Below are positions 1-8,846 of a stretch of 64,000 bases of DNA, in pieces. The position numbers and the translations under genes are program-made. How positions within the stretch are numbered: position 1 is the first letter of the stretch; each line of letters starts with the position of its first letter. Source of the stretch: JBGSMX01 sp963790405 (GTDB taxonomy: Bacteria > Actinomycetota > Coriobacteriia > Anaerosomatales > JAGXFU01); contig CAWBOJ010000003.1 in NCBI GenBank assembly GCA_963790405.1, forward strand, positions 186,001-250,000, read 5' to 3'. The notes beneath the pieces are model-generated. The model was not told where the DNA came from. It made no database searches and worked only from the letters and a program-made list of their open reading frames with translations.

Positions 1-70
1 GCGCTCGTTCACTCGTCGTCCTTTCCGCAGCTCACGTGCCATACTCTACGTACGGTGCGCCGCCCGTTCC

Positions 71-84
71 TTGACGAGCGTCAA
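71..84. promoter_or_regulatory. Crp/Fnr-type operator palindrome
   Basis: TTGACGAGCGTCAA is a perfect inverted repeat with the TTGA-N6-TCAA layout of Crp/Fnr-family operators (FNR, NNR and DNR sites are close variants). It lies about 85 bases upstream of the Crp/Fnr-like gene starting at 170, so autoregulation is a natural inference. The left half could also act as a -35 box, but the best -10 candidate (CACAAT at 92-97) is weak and closely spaced. Confidence 0.5.
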
Positions 85-169
85 TTCCGGGCACAATCTC
101 CATGTATTTCGTAGGGATTGCCCCGAACCGCGCACTCCACGACTTCACATACCCGCTCAAGGGAGATCC

Positions 170-887
170 GTGGCCAAACCGAAGGACATACGCCCCGACC
201 TGTGGGCGGCGCTACGAAGCTGCCGGCTGTGGCGCGCCGCCAACGATGCGGCGATCGAGCGCCTGGCCCGCGAAGCGACCGTGCGCGATGTAGCGCGCGG
301 CGAGAGCACTCGCCACGGAAGGCGACACCGCCAACGGCTATGGCGTGCTCGTGTCCGGCAAGGCCCGCGTCTTCTATCTGGGCGCCGATGGAAAGCAGCT
401 CACGTTCGAGGAGCTGGGCGTGGGCGATCCTCTGGCCGCCGTCGCGGCACTCGCAGGCGGTCGTTATCCCGCCAACATCGAGGCGACCACTGCCGGCACC
501 ATCGCGTGGCTGCCTCGCGAGACGCTCTACGAGATGCTCGCCGAGGAGCCCAAAGTCGCCCGCGATCTCATCGCGAGCCTGTCGAGCAGAGTCGTGAACT
601 TCACGAGCGTCGTGCAGACCCTCGCACTCGACGTGCCTTCGCGACTGGCCCGCTACCTGTTCCAGCGCGCACTCGCCGTCGGCGAGACAGCGACAGATGG
701 ACTGCGAGTGGATCTCGGTATGAGCAAGACCGAACTAGCCGCGGCCCTGGGCACGGTGCCCGAGACGCTCTCCCGGGCGTTCGCGCGACTCAAAGACGAC
801 GAAGTACTCGACGTCCAGGGCCGCATCGTGGTCGTCCACGACGTGGGCGCACTTGCGCGTATGGGTAGCGGCTACGAAGAAGGCTAG
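170..887 (+). CDS. Crp/Fnr-family transcription regulator (frameshifted)
   Basis: Cyclic-nucleotide-binding-fold regulator of about 238 residues. The N-terminal part starts at GTG 170 after an AGGGAGA Shine-Dalgarno and reads VAKPKDIRPDLW, ending in frame 2 near VARGES. The rest, from about 309, lies in the next frame (LATEGDTANGYGVLVSGKAR, the usual GD-x-A-x-G-x-Y-V-L-x-G-x-A pattern of the beta roll). The C-terminal helix-turn-helix is clear: MSKTELAAALGTVPETLSRA. No cysteine cluster for an FNR iron-sulfur centre is seen, so a heme- or ligand-sensing Crp/DNR-like protein is more likely. The single frameshift near 305-310 (one extra base) may be a sequence error. A Crp/Fnr palindrome lies upstream. 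The gene converges with the membrane protein gene ending at 906. Confidence 0.8.
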
Positions 888-905
888 GCTAGCGTTCGGG
901 CGCGG

Positions 906-1656
906 TCACGCGGTAGGTTCGCGCTCGGCAACCTTCTGCTTCCTGATCGTCTTCGCGCCCTTCTCCAGCGTGCTCGCCATGAGGAATCCGGCAAGCAGTA
1001 CCGCACTCGCCACCATCTCGGCTGGATACAGACCTACCGAGGTCCCCACGCGCGCCATCGAACCGGCGCCGGCGATCAGAAGCGTGCCGATGAAGATGAG
1101 CACATTGGCCCAGGAGCGGTACCGGTACTCCTTCTTCGGCCAGAACTTGACCACCGACCACGCAGACCCGCCGAGCAGACAGCAGCGAGCCGGGGATGTT
1201 GAACCAGAACGACATGACGCGCGGGAACGACATCGATTCACCCAGCGCCTGACCTCCGACCGTGATGCCGGGCACCAGCTTGGCCATCACCAGTTCGGCC
1301 GTGAACGTCCCGTAGAAGAAGATGGCGAGTCCGATGAGGTTGAATATCAGGTACGAGTGTCCGATCCAGCGCTTCTTCGTGATCAGATACAGCGTGCCCA
1401 GACCGAGGAACCCCACGAGTGAGGCCGCGAACACGATGTAGATGCGGTAGACGAAAGGATCCCAGTTCCCCGTGTACTCGGAGTAGGCCTCGAACACGGC
1501 GGCAACCGCGTAGAGGAAGAAGCCGACCGCCCAGGCAAGCTGATGTGGCTTGCGACGCGCCAGCCACTGCTCAACGAGTAGCCACACGTACACGAAACCG
1601 AGTGCGGCGGTCGCCGCCGGCCAAGCCCAGTGTGACCAGAACTCCTCGCTACCCAT
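906..1656 (-). CDS. polytopic membrane protein (frameshifted)
   Basis: Integral membrane protein of about 250 residues with roughly six to seven hydrophobic segments; function not recognised. The first part, from ATG 1656 after a GGAGGGG Shine-Dalgarno, reads MGSEEFWSHWAWPAATAALG and holds the first helices. Near 1175-1182, after NIPGSLL, the frame changes and continues as LLGGSAWSVVKFWPKKEYRY, then VLIFIGTLLIAGAGSMARVG, ending KQKVAEREPTA at 906. Hydrophobicity and sense continue across the break, so this is one gene with one indel. It starts three bases after the stop of the gene at 1660-2706 and is probably cotranscribed with it. Confidence 0.65.
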
Positions 1657-1659
1657 GCG

Positions 1660-2706
1660 TCACCCCTCCAGATCCTTGAGTACCTTGTCTGCCTCTGTTG
1701 CCTTGTCTCGCGCATCGAAATACGCGTCTGTGGACTTTCCGGCAAGCTCCTCGTATGCGTTGGCCACGACCTCGGTGGGTGTGTCCGGAAGCTTCTTGGC
1801 CTGCTCGACAAGCTCTTTGTCCTTGGTGTTGTACTGGTCGCCGAGCTCGTTGGCCTTGACCTTGTCGCCTTTCAGAAACGCTTCGTCCGCTTGCTTTGAG
1901 ATCACGAGCAGCGCCTGTTTGCCGTCGACATAGGTGAAATAGACGCCGAAATCCGCCTCCGGGAAGCCGGTTGCAGCCTCACTGAACAACTGCTCGGCCT
2001 CGCCGTACTTCTTCTCCGCGTCGGCCGTAAGCGTCTGCGACTTCTTCACCGCATCGTTGGTGAGCTTGTTGTACTCAGCAACGGCCTGGTCAGCGAGTTG
2101 CTCGCCAGCCAGGACCGCCTCCCATCCGTCAAGCGAGGGCTGCAGCGAAGCTGCGGCCTTGATGTTCGCCTCGAGGATGGGGTCGACCGCCGCGAGCATC
2201 TCGGCACGTGTGTCGGCCGAGATTTGCAATGCACGAGCGCGGGCGATGTCTTCTTGCGGCAGGTCCGCCAGTGCATCGTCGATCAGACCCGAGGCCTTCT
2301 GGAGATTCTCCAGCGCATCGGGTACCCGGTCCTGCAATTCCAGAGCCTGATCGCCCACCTCGGATGTGATCTCGGCACGAACCACCTCGTCGACATCGAG
2401 CACGACGGTGTCCGCGTTCTCGACAAGCGTCGTAGCCTGTTCGACCTTGTCCCGAGCAGTCCGACGTGTCTGGGCTTGCTGGTAGCCATACGCGCCACCG
2501 ACGCCCACCAGAATGGCGACAAGCACAAGTGCGATGACCATCCACGCCTTCCGCGACTTGCGCTTCGGCGTCACGTCGGGATCCACGACCTGCGCGGGCG
2601 CGCTCACCACAGGTGCCGACGGCGCTTCGGCAGGGCCGGCGGCGGTCGGCGGATTCTGTGGAAGGTCGGCCTTTGGGACATCGTCGTCGACTGTGTGGTC
2701 GCTCAT
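1660..2706 (-). CDS. membrane-anchored coiled-coil protein, unknown function
   Basis: 348 residues. An N-terminal Pro/Ala-rich cytoplasmic stretch (about 1-48) is followed by a basic patch (KRKSRK) and one transmembrane helix (AWMVIALVLVAILVGVGGAY, about 54-74). The remainder is an Ala/Glu/Lys-rich, mostly helical extracytoplasmic domain with heptad-like spacing. No catalytic motif is recognised. The topology suggests an envelope structural or sensory protein. It is the first gene of a probable two-gene minus-strand operon with the polytopic membrane protein that follows after three bases. Confidence 0.7.
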   Translation of the reverse strand: MSDHTVDDDVPKADLPQNPPTAAGPAEAPSAPVVSAPAQVVDPDVTPKRKSRKAWMVIALVLVAILVGVGGAYGYQQAQTRRTARDKVEQATTLVENADTVVLDVDEVVRAEITSEVGDQALELQDRVPDALENLQKASGLIDDALADLPQEDIARARALQISADTRAEMLAAVDPILEANIKAAASLQPSLDGWEAVLAGEQLADQAVAEYNKLTNDAVKKSQTLTADAEKKYGEAEQLFSEAATGFPEADFGVYFTYVDGKQALLVISKQADEAFLKGDKVKANELGDQYNTKDKELVEQAKKLPDTPTEVVANAYEELAGKSTDAYFDARDKATEADKVLKDLEG

Positions 2707-2866
2707 CGATCACGCCTCCAGCGGTATGAAGATGCTGAGCATCAGACTGCTCATCGTCTCAGAGTCTACCCCGAGCGCCGTCATCGTTGCTCCAGTCGAT
2801 GATTCCCACCTTTGGTGTATCGCGTCCGTGGAAAAACCCTGAAACAGACTCTCGAAACCTGAATCC

Positions 2867-2883
2867 TTGGCACATGTGTTGCT
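2867..2883 (+). promoter_or_regulatory. sigma-54-like -24/-12 promoter
   Basis: TTGGCACATGTGTTGCT matches the RpoN consensus (TTGGCAC, five bases, TTGCT) with the invariant GG (2869-2870) and GC (2881-2882) exactly ten bases apart. It points into the candidate small RNA at 2894-2990. RpoN is generally absent from Actinomycetota, so this may be chance. An overlapping sigma-70-type reading (TTGGCA 2867-2872, TAATAT 2888-2893) has a poor 15-base spacer. Confidence 0.3.
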
Positions 2884-2893
2884 TGCCTAATAT

Positions 2894-2990
2894 CGCAGAG
2901 CATGGCGACCCACCCTCTCCTCCCCCCTCATGGGTGGACCCCGCCGGCTCGAAATTGAACGAGGCGCGTCCCCCACGCGCCTCGTTTCCT
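2894..2990 (+). ncRNA. candidate small RNA with C-rich loops
   Basis: The 372-base spacer 2707-3078 has no convincing gene, yet its plus strand carries a promoter-like element followed by a strong terminator, outlining a transcript of about 95 bases. It would form hairpin one, CCCACC (2909-2914) with GGGTGG (2932-2937), presenting a 17-base C/U-rich loop (2915-2931), then the terminator hairpin with a CCCCC loop. C-rich single-stranded loops of this kind are used by several Gram-positive regulatory RNAs to cover Shine-Dalgarno sequences. The family is not recognised. Nothing else is seen in 2707-2866. Confidence 0.35.
2958..2990 (+). terminator. intrinsic terminator
   Basis: A perfect 12-bp stem, AACGAGGCGCGT (2958-2969) with ACGCGCCTCGTT (2975-2986), five-C loop, followed by TTCCTTTTG. 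No plus-strand coding region precedes it, which is the main argument for an upstream non-coding transcript. It isolates the WYL operon that starts at 3079. Confidence 0.75.
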
Positions 2991-3078
2991 TTTGTGGGCG
3001 AGTTCGATGCGGGAAAGACATCCTCGGCTAGAATCGAAAGTGAACGACCAGCCCATCCGTATTGGCCGAGGAGACAGC

Positions 3079-4069
3079 GTGCTCGACGCGACCGAACGAC
3101 TCGTGAACCTCGCCTTGCTCCTGGCCGATACCCGAGGCCCGGTAACGGCAGGAGCGCGTCCGCTCCGATGTCGAGGGCTACCCCGGCGGACAAGACGACG
3201 CGGCCTTCATCCGAATGTTCGAGCGCGACAAGGATGACCTGCGCGCCATGGGGCTGTGTATCGAGTCCGACAGCGAGGGCACCTACCGCCTCGATACGTC
3301 GGCCACCTTCGCCGAGAAGATCGAACTCTCCGCCGCCGAAACCGCCGCTGTACGCGCCGTCGGGCTCGCCTTGCTCGATGACCCGGCCTTCCCTTTCGCC
3401 GAGGACCTGCGCTTCGCGCTGGCCAAGATCGCCACCGCAGTCGAACAGCCCGACGCCCCCGTCATGGCCAGCACCGCAGACGAACGCCCTGCCGATCAGG
3501 GAGCCGCCGTCGCCACTCTCGAACGGGCGGTGACCGTGCGCAAGCGTGTGACCTTCGAGTACGTCAACTCGCTAGGCGAGTCGAAGCACCACGAGGTCGA
3601 GCCCTACGGTCTGTTCGTGCGCGACGGACGCTGGTACCTGGTCGGTCGAGACATCATCATCGATCAGCCGCGGACCTACACGATCGCACGCCTCGATGAA
3701 CTCGTCGTCGAGTCCGGCCGGCCGAAGACGCCGGATTTCGAGCGCCCGGCGGACTTCGACGTCGCGCGCTTCATTCATCTGCCGTTCCAGTACGGCCCCG
3801 AAGCATTCGAGGTCGAGCTGCGCTTCGACTCCGCCAACGCCTGGCGCGCCCGGGGTCTGAGTGCCGGCGTCGGCACGCTCGAGTCCGCCCCCGACTCGAC
3901 GGTCGTCTGGCGCGTTGCAGCTCGCAACCCTCGCCGTTTGATGCGATGGGTGGTCGAGAACGGCCCGGGCATCACAATCGTCACGCCACCCCGGCTTGCC
4001 GAGGAACTGGCGACTGCTCTCGCTTGCGTCGCCGAAACACACTCACGCCCCCCGGGGGGTGATGTCTGA
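3079..4069 (+). CDS. WYL-domain regulator, PafB-like (frameshifted)
   Basis: About 330 residues: N-terminal winged helix (VLDATERLVNLALLLADTRG) and a C-terminal WYL domain with the signature GRWYLVGRD and the following RTYTIARLDEL strand. Start chosen at GTG 3079 because GAGGAG (3068-3073) lies five bases upstream. A frameshift near 3147-3152 separates the first helix from EGYPGGQDDAAFIRMFERDK, the conserved stretch leading into the second part of the DNA-binding domain. Paired WYL proteins of this order resemble PafB/PafC, which in mycobacteria activate the LexA-independent DNA-damage response. The stop overlaps the next start by one base. Confidence 0.8.
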
Positions 4070-5005
4070 TGGCCCGTTCGGGACCTTCTGCCGCAACGCG
4101 GGCTCGCCGACTGCTCGCACTCCTGCACCTGCTCGAACGCGACACCACCCATTCACTCGAGACGATTGCCCAGATGCTTGGGGTAACCGCAGCCGAGATC
4201 GCCAAAGACCTCGATGCGCTCGCGTGCTGTGGTGTGGCTCCGTACTACCCCGACCAGCTGATGCCGATTCTTGTTGAAGACGGCACGGTCGAGGTCTTCG
4301 GCGACTTGCCTGCACTGCAACATGGCGTGCGCCTGTCGGCGAATGAGGCGCATGCCCTTGCCACGGCACTGCAGACCGCAGGGTATGGCCGCCGACGACC
4401 CTCTCACGGCACGGCTGCTCGCGGCGGCCGCGCCCCCCGGCGTCTCTGCCGAGGAGATGGAGCGCGTCGTCCGCGCCGCAGCATCGCCCGGCACCGGAGC
4501 CGCCCTGACCGTCGTCGCCGCTGGCCTGCACGAGCGACGGGTCGTCCGCATCGCATACCGAACAGCTGGCGCCGACTCCGAGACCGAGCGCTCGATCGAA
4601 CCCCTCGCACTGATCGCGGAGCGTGGCGTGTGGTACGCAGAAGCCTTCTGCCGTCGCGCCGGTGCACTGCGCACGTTCCGAATTGACCGCATGCGCTCGG
4701 CCGAGCTCACCGATGAGGTGTTCGTGCCCCGCGAGCTCGCGCCTTCGGGAATCGCGTTCAAGGTCGAGGACCTGCCGTTGGCGCGACTTCATTTCGCTGC
4801 CGGCGAGGAGTTCTCGAAGCGGGATTGGCCGGGCGCGCAGATAATCGCACGCCACGACGACGGGAGCTTCGACATCGAAGTGCCGTTCGCCGGCACCAGC
4901 TGGATTGCTCGGCAGGTCGTTTCTCGGCTGGGCGGGATCGATGCTCTCGCCCCGGTCGAGGTGCGCGCCGCCGTGGAGGATCTGGCACGCACCGATTGCA
5001 GCTAG
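4069..5005 (+). CDS. WYL-domain regulator, PafC-like (frameshifted)
   Basis: About 312 residues, partner of the preceding WYL gene. The N-terminal HTH reads RARRLLALLHLLERDTTHSL followed by ETIAQMLGVTAAEIAKDLDA. Near 4380-4390, after ATALQTAG, the frame shifts and the protein continues MAADDPLTARLLAAAAPPGV to the WYL-like core (AERGVWYAEAFCRRAGALRT, FRIDRM), in which the canonical WYL is WYA. Both members of the pair are broken by single indels, which favours sequence error over decay. The gene converges with the DinG-like gene, leaving three bases between stops. Confidence 0.78.
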
Positions 5006-5008
5006 TGC

Positions 5009-7948
5009 CTAGCGCCCGAACCGGCGTGCGATCTCGGCAATCGCTCGTTCCGTGGACAATATCTCGACGTCGCTCACGGGGAGCGCCTCGAGGAAATCGC
5101 GACCGTAGTTCTTCTGGACCACCCGCACGTCGGCTATCACGAGACATCCGCTGTCGGTCTTGGAGCGAATCAGCCGGCCGGCCGCCTGTTTCAGCTCGAT
5201 GATCGCCTCGGGCAGAGCGTAGCGCCGCCACGCGGCACGACCTTCACGCGCTTCACGCTCCTCGGCCAGTGGATCGTTGGGTCGACCGAACGGCAATCGC
5301 GGCACGATCACGCAGCGTAGTGTGTCGCCTTTCGCGTCGAACCCCTCCCAAAACGACTTGGTCGCGAAGAGCGACAGGTGCTCGTCAGCGATGAACTCGT
5401 CTCGCAGACGTTTCGCCGAAGTTCCCCGGCCCTGGACGAGAAGCGAGATGCCGTCCGTGGCCAAGCGGGGCTCGAGGGTGCGGTGCAATGCCTCCATGTC
5501 GCGACGGTTCGTGAACAGCGTGAGGGTCGATCCACCCATCGCCACGTGCACTTCTTCGAGCAACCGCTCGAGATCGCCCGTGTAGCGGGGTGTGCTTGGG
5601 GCCGCCAGATCGTTGGGCACGAACACCGACATCTGCCGCTCGAAGTCATACGAACTCGCAAGTCGCAGCGCACGCCAGGTGGGCGTCTCGTCCGCGCGCG
5701 CGGGCAACCGATCCAGGCCGACGCAGCGCGCGAAATGCGAGAAGTCATCGCCCGCCGCGATGGTGGCAGACGTGAAGACCACGGCGTGCGTGCGTGGCAA
5801 GAACTCCTCGGCAAGTACCGCCCCGACGTCGAGGCGCAGGGCACTCAGCCGCTCCGTGGGCACACCGCGTCGGCGGTCCAGCGTGAGCGAGTAGACGAAC
5901 TCCTCGGCCTCACCGTCAAGCACAGTCACGAGCGCCTCGTGCTGCTCGGCAAGCCGCGAGAGCAGCCCCGCAAGATCGGCGCGAATCTCACCGAACTCGC
6001 CGCCACCTTCCTCGAGAAGCGTCATGAGCGTGCGCCCCGCCTGCAGCACGGCGTCGAGCTTGCGGCTCAGCGACGCCCCCACCGAGGCGACTGTGCCCCA
6101 TGGGCCGGTTTCGCGCATCTGGGGCGTGATCCGGGCATCGCAGATGTCGTAGCCGCTCGCCGGCACCAGGCTCTCGAGATCCTTGATGAAGTCGAACAGC
6201 GATGCCGTCAGGTTGACCGCGGCTCCGACGGCCGCTCGCGCTGATTCGGCGGCCGCTACGACATGCGAGCCGTATTCGTCGGTGTAGCCCGATGCTCTTC
6301 GCCGGACCGTTTCGAGCAGGCCTCCGCGCCCCTCGGCGTGCAACGCGCCGAGCACGGCCGCGAGCTCGACATACCCGGCGCTCATCGAGAGCTGGTCGCG
6401 GGCCTCGTCCTCGGCACTGTGAGCTTCATCGACGATCCAGTGTCGTACCGGCGGCAGGATGCCCCCACCCGCAACGACATCGCGGAAGAGCAGTGCGTGG
6501 TTCGTCACGACGATATGTGCCGAGGACGCCTTGCGGCGGACCCCGTGCAAGAAGCACAGATAGGGGTAGAAGCGACACCTCTTGCGCGTGCAATCCGCGA
6601 CCGAGCATGAGACCGCGCTGCGAACATCGCGTCTCCAGTGGATGTTCGTCGCGTCGAGATCGCCCCACGAGCTTTGCGCGATCCACGCGAGCAGGGCGGC
6701 CACGCTCACGAGAGCGTCCGCGCGCCCGTCATCGAGGCTGGCGGCGAACCGTTCGAGCTTGCGCAGACATGGATAGTGCTCGTAGCCCTTGAGCGACACG
6801 TAGCGCAGCGCCTCCGGGGCTTCTGCACCCTCACCATCTGCACGCTCGTGACTCAGTGCCGTGCACAACGCCGGTAGCTCAGCGTATACGAGCTGGTCCA
6901 TCAGAGAGTTCGTCTTGGTCGCGATACCAATACTGACCTGATTGGCCATTGCGAATCGGGCCGCGGGCACGAGGTAGGCGACCGACTTTCCTACTCCGGT
7001 ACCGGCCTCGATAGCCATGTGCCGCCGCTCGGAAAACGCCTCGACCACGGCGGAGGCCATCTGCGCCTGCTCCTCGCGATGCTCGAAGCCGGGATACATG
7101 CGCCCTGCGGTGCCGTCTTGACGGAACTCGGCCACGATCTCGTCGACCGAAGGGCAGGCGCATTCGAGCTCATCGGCATCGAACAGCGGTTCTCTTCGGT
7201 CCGCCGACACACGATGCCTTCGCATTTCCTTCAAGTCGAACGCCGAGGATTTCGAGCCGGCCGCCAGGTGCGCAATGATGGCTCGCGCGGGCCACTCGGT
7301 CCCGGGCGACAAACCTGCGAGGTGCGCGAGCAGACCCGGCGGCAGATCGGACAGTGCCACCAGAGCGACCCGGTAGACCGTCGCCAAGGCCTCGACGTCG
7401 TCCGACGCTCGGTGCGACGGCTCGCACGCACCGAAGGCACATGCAAGGTCGAGAAGGCGGTGGCTCCGCATGCGTGGGAGCCCGATCACGGCGAGCTGCA
7501 GCGAGTCGATCCATGCACCCGGGAACCGGGCTTCGCCACCCGCTCGCGTCAAGAACTCCCGGTCGAAACTCGCATTGTGGGCGACGATATCGCGGCCATC
7601 CACGAACTCGGCGAGCCTCGCGGCTGCCGCCTCCGGTCCCGGTGCCCCCTCCAGCATGGAGTCATCGATTCCGGTGAGCTTGGTGATCTCCAACGGCACG
7701 CTGCGACCCGGGTCAACCATCGTGTGGAAGCGTTCGCTGATCTCGGGACCGCGCGCAATGGCTCCCGCAATCTCGATGATGGCGTCACGTCCGGCGTCGA
7801 ACCCCGTAGTCTCGATGTCGACGTACACGACTTCTTCTTCGAAGCCGAAAAGCGTGTCGCGGGCACGTTCGGCAAGCGAAGCGTATGCCTCGACGACATC
7901 GGGATCCGTGCCCGGCACGAGCAGCCGGGAGAGCGCGTCACTCATCAC
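5009..7948 (-). CDS. dinG: DinG-like ATP-dependent helicase with N-terminal DnaQ-type exonuclease
   Basis: 979 residues. Residues about 35-200 are a DEDD-type 3'-5' exonuclease (YVDIETTGFDAGRDAIIEIA with the DxE pair, later HNASFDREFL). The rest is an XPD/DinG superfamily 2 helicase: Walker A EAGTGVGKS, DEAH box WIVDEAHSAEDEA, and four cysteines of a 4Fe-4S cluster (CSVADCTRKRCRFYPYLC). The C-terminal helicase motif is present (QAAGRLIRSKTDSGC). This fusion is known from Firmicutes and Actinobacteria and acts in DNA repair or R-loop/replication-fork processing. Starts at GTG 7948 or the adjacent ATG 7945. Nothing is broken. Confidence 0.9.
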   Translation of the reverse strand: MMSDALSRLLVPGTDPDVVEAYASLAERARDTLFGFEEEVVYVDIETTGFDAGRDAIIEIAGAIARGPEISERFHTMVDPGRSVPLEITKLTGIDDSMLEGAPGPEAAAARLAEFVDGRDIVAHNASFDREFLTRAGGEARFPGAWIDSLQLAVIGLPRMRSHRLLDLACAFGACEPSHRASDDVEALATVYRVALVALSDLPPGLLAHLAGLSPGTEWPARAIIAHLAAGSKSSAFDLKEMRRHRVSADRREPLFDADELECACPSVDEIVAEFRQDGTAGRMYPGFEHREEQAQMASAVVEAFSERRHMAIEAGTGVGKSVAYLVPAARFAMANQVSIGIATKTNSLMDQLVYAELPALCTALSHERADGEGAEAPEALRYVSLKGYEHYPCLRKLERFAASLDDGRADALVSVAALLAWIAQSSWGDLDATNIHWRRDVRSAVSCSVADCTRKRCRFYPYLCFLHGVRRKASSAHIVVTNHALLFRDVVAGGGILPPVRHWIVDEAHSAEDEARDQLSMSAGYVELAAVLGALHAEGRGGLLETVRRRASGYTDEYGSHVVAAAESARAAVGAAVNLTASLFDFIKDLESLVPASGYDICDARITPQMRETGPWGTVASVGASLSRKLDAVLQAGRTLMTLLEEGGGEFGEIRADLAGLLSRLAEQHEALVTVLDGEAEEFVYSLTLDRRRGVPTERLSALRLDVGAVLAEEFLPRTHAVVFTSATIAAGDDFSHFARCVGLDRLPARADETPTWRALRLASSYDFERQMSVFVPNDLAAPSTPRYTGDLERLLEEVHVAMGGSTLTLFTNRRDMEALHRTLEPRLATDGISLLVQGRGTSAKRLRDEFIADEHLSLFATKSFWEGFDAKGDTLRCVIVPRLPFGRPNDPLAEEREAREGRAAWRRYALPEAIIELKQAAGRLIRSKTDSGCLVIADVRVVQKNYGRDFLEALPVSDVEILSTERAIAEIARRFGR

Positions 7949-7975
7949 CCGCCCAGACTAGCACGGGGCGCCGAC

Positions 7976-8013
7976 ATAAAAAGCGGCGTCCCGGTCAACC
8001 CGAGACGCCGCTT
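7976..8013 (-). terminator. intrinsic terminator of the 8071-8631 gene
   Basis: AAGCGGCGTC (7981-7990) pairs with GACGCCGCTT (8004-8013). Read on the minus strand the stem is followed by TTTTT (7976-7982), ending the transcript that carries the secreted-protein gene just upstream. Confidence 0.8.
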
Positions 8014-8070
8014 CGGCTTTCGCCAAGAGAAGAGAACGCCCGCGCGAACGCGGCCGTTCTCGGCACGAAC

Positions 8071-8631
8071 TTACATGCCGCCCATCTGACGACCGGCACA
8101 CAACCACGAGCCGTCGTCGCCTTGGACGAACGTCCATGTGTAGGAAATGTCCATCTGCGGCGTATTCTGCGTACCGGTCACGTAGATCTTGCCATCCTGC
8201 TCCACCTGAGGCTGGACCGAGGAACCGGTGATGCCATAGCCCGTGAGCTGCGCAGCGAATGTCGCCGCGTCGCCGTAGCTATTGACCTGGGTCGACGTCG
8301 GCAGCATCGGGAAGGCGGTCTCGAACTCGCCATCCTGGCACAGCTGGTAGTACGCGCTGACGTACTGCTCGGGCGTCTGGTCAGCCGGAACCTTGGGCGC
8401 CGTAGCAGGATCGAACTCCGCATCGCCAGCAGCCGTAGGCTGTCCGGTCGTCGGCGGCATCGTCTGCGCAGGCTCATCCGCCGCTGTGGTCGCAGCGCCA
8501 CCCGTGCCGGTCACGGTCGGCTCCGGGATCGCCGTACTCTGGTACACGATGATGCCGATGATCGTCGCCAGTAGAACCGCGACGACGGCCAGCAGAATCG
8601 TGACTTGCTTCTGTTGGGTCATTTCGGACAT
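8071..8631 (-). CDS. secreted or membrane-anchored protein, unknown function
   Basis: 186 residues. An N-terminal hydrophobic segment (VTILLAVVAVLLATIIGIIV, about 9-28) is an uncleaved anchor or signal, then a Thr/Pro/Ala-rich linker (about 33-80). The small C-terminal domain (PEQYVSAYYQLCQDGEFETA) resembles the two-helix start of NTF2-like or DUF4878-type extracellular domains, but the match is only by eye. Shine-Dalgarno AAGGAAGGA precedes ATG 8631, and the gene is closed by a good terminator, so it is a single-gene unit. Confidence 0.7.
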   Translation of the reverse strand: MSEMTQQKQVTILLAVVAVLLATIIGIIVYQSTAIPEPTVTGTGGAATTAADEPAQTMPPTTGQPTAAGDAEFDPATAPKVPADQTPEQYVSAYYQLCQDGEFETAFPMLPTSTQVNSYGDAATFAAQLTGYGITGSSVQPQVEQDGKIYVTGTQNTPQMDISYTWTFVQGDDGSWLCAGRQMGGM

Positions 8632-8846
8632 GTGCTGATTCCTTCCTTACGCTTGCCTGAACCGCGTGAACGCGTTCGCTCATCGTATAGGCGCTCGTGC
8701 GGGAAGGCAATCCGGGCACGTAGGCGCACATCATTCACTATGCATTGAGCATCCGCGTAGCGAACGACACGCCAAGTGCCTTGCGGGCCTGCAGGAGCGC
8801 TGAAGTGCACTGTTCGTCAGCAGCAGTCCCTCGCGCGGACCGTCTC

